Origin: Deltaproteobacteria bacterium
Lineage (GTDB): Bacteria > Desulfobacterota > Syntrophobacteria > Syntrophobacterales > Syntrophobacteraceae
Assembly: GCA_012517315.1 (NCBI GenBank)
Contig: JAAYVE010000029.1
Span: 1 to 64,000 of the forward strand
DNA: 64,000 bases
Reading direction: 5' to 3'
The notes under the pieces were generated by a model, which was not told the origin of the DNA, made no database searches, and was given only the letters and a program-made list of their open reading frames with translations. Shown piece by piece: positions 63,667 through 64,000 of the stretch. Numbering within the stretch: position 1 is the first letter of the stretch; the number at the start of each line of letters is the position of its first letter. Position numbers and translations under genes: made by a program.

Positions 63667-64000
63667 ATGAAGATGAGTGCCTCCTGCCAAGCGGACGGTC
63701 AACCCCTCCTTGAGCTGAAGGGTGTGACGAAAGTCTACGGCACCGGCCAAGCCGCAGTGCAAGCCCTGCGCGGCGTCGATCTGTGCATTCGTGAAGGAGA
63801 GTTCGTGGCCGTGATGGGACCGAGCGGTTCGGGCAAATCCACCTGCATGAACATTCTTGGCTGTCTGGACACCGCTACGGTGGGGACTTACACATTTAAG
63901 AGCCTTGAGGTGGGCAAGCTCACCCGGAATCAGCGGGCGAGATTGCGCCGCTTCTACCTCGGATTTGTTTTTCAAGGTTTCAATTTGCTGAACCGGACCT
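63667..64000 (+). CDS. MacB-like ABC transporter ATP-binding protein (partial)
   Basis: The first 111 residues are visible before the right edge. Walker A is GPSGSGKST (51-59), with LELKGVTKVYGTGQAAVQAL before it and the Q-loop FVFQGFNLLNRT at the end of the visible part. This matches MacB/LolD-type ATPases; whether the membrane domain is fused (MacB) or separate lies outside the window. The ATG follows the adaptor stop by seven bases, after a duplicated GGTGAAATGA. Confidence 0.92.
   Translation, partial: MKMSASCQADGQPLLELKGVTKVYGTGQAAVQALRGVDLCIREGEFVAVMGPSGSGKSTCMNILGCLDTATVGTYTFKSLEVGKLTRNQRARLRRFYLGFVFQGFNLLNRT

Overview
This is a gene-dense window of high GC content from a Gram-negative, probably anaerobic bacterium. 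Lnt, MurJ, an LppC-like lipoprotein, outer-membrane proteins and a TolC-type efflux system show an outer membrane. A selenocysteine tRNA, CobO, a small corrinoid/CODH-type Fe-S domain, a DUF362 ferredoxin-like protein, an rnc - radical SAM - era operon and many orphan PAS/GAF/REC signalling proteins fit a Desulfobacterota (deltaproteobacterial) sulfate reducer or syntroph, perhaps of the Syntrophobacter type. That placement is inferred from gene content only.

Left part (1-6.9 kb, all minus strand): a signalling block with a GAF-class III cyclase (cut by the window edge), a frameshifted cyclic-nucleotide-binding protein, a STAS anti-sigma antagonist, an RsbW-like ATPase and a membrane GAF-SpoIIE phosphatase overlapping lnt. 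Together these look like a partner-switching pathway. At 7.0-14.2 kb lies an exoprotein cluster: a small secreted protein, an outer-membrane barrel, a MopE-motif protein and a 1192-residue secreted protein with propeller-like repeats, calcium-type repeats and a C-terminal metzincin zinc site. At 14.8-22.6 kb are three tandem PAS-PAS-PAS-LuxR paralogues, a GAF protein with a Cys-rich tail and a PilZ-cNMP-Ser/Thr kinase fusion.

Centre (23-36 kb): a small Fe-S protein, Hsp20 and groES-groEL under a CIRCE operator, then selC. On the plus strand follows a TetR regulator and a signalling island (degenerate cytidylate-kinase-like-REC fusion, dCache histidine kinase, stand-alone receivers, a minimal kinase-like protein), then a TauE/SafE transporter, a DUF1634 membrane protein and a CBS protein. 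Near-identical palindromes precede tetR and the transporter block, which suggests one TetR regulon.

Right part (36-64 kb): DUF362, DUF1614, GmhB, rnc-rSAM-era, a cNMP-PAS histidine kinase, an HTH/coiled-coil protein divergent from an unrecognised 395-residue protein, a UDG-like protein lacking the usual Fe-S cysteines, CobO, an FmdB zinc ribbon, an LppC-like lipoprotein, hrcA-grpE-dnaK with a second CIRCE, MurJ, tRNA-Arg(ACG), an isochorismatase coupled to a stand-alone DnaJ-type zinc finger, a nucleotidyltransferase/CDP-alcohol phosphatidyltransferase pair, a TIM-barrel protein, an SDR, and a CerR-like regulator ahead of a TolC-MacA-MacB type efflux operon that runs off the right edge. Stretches over 300 bases without genes are listed as features. 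No CRISPR array, insertion sequence, integrase or rRNA was seen.
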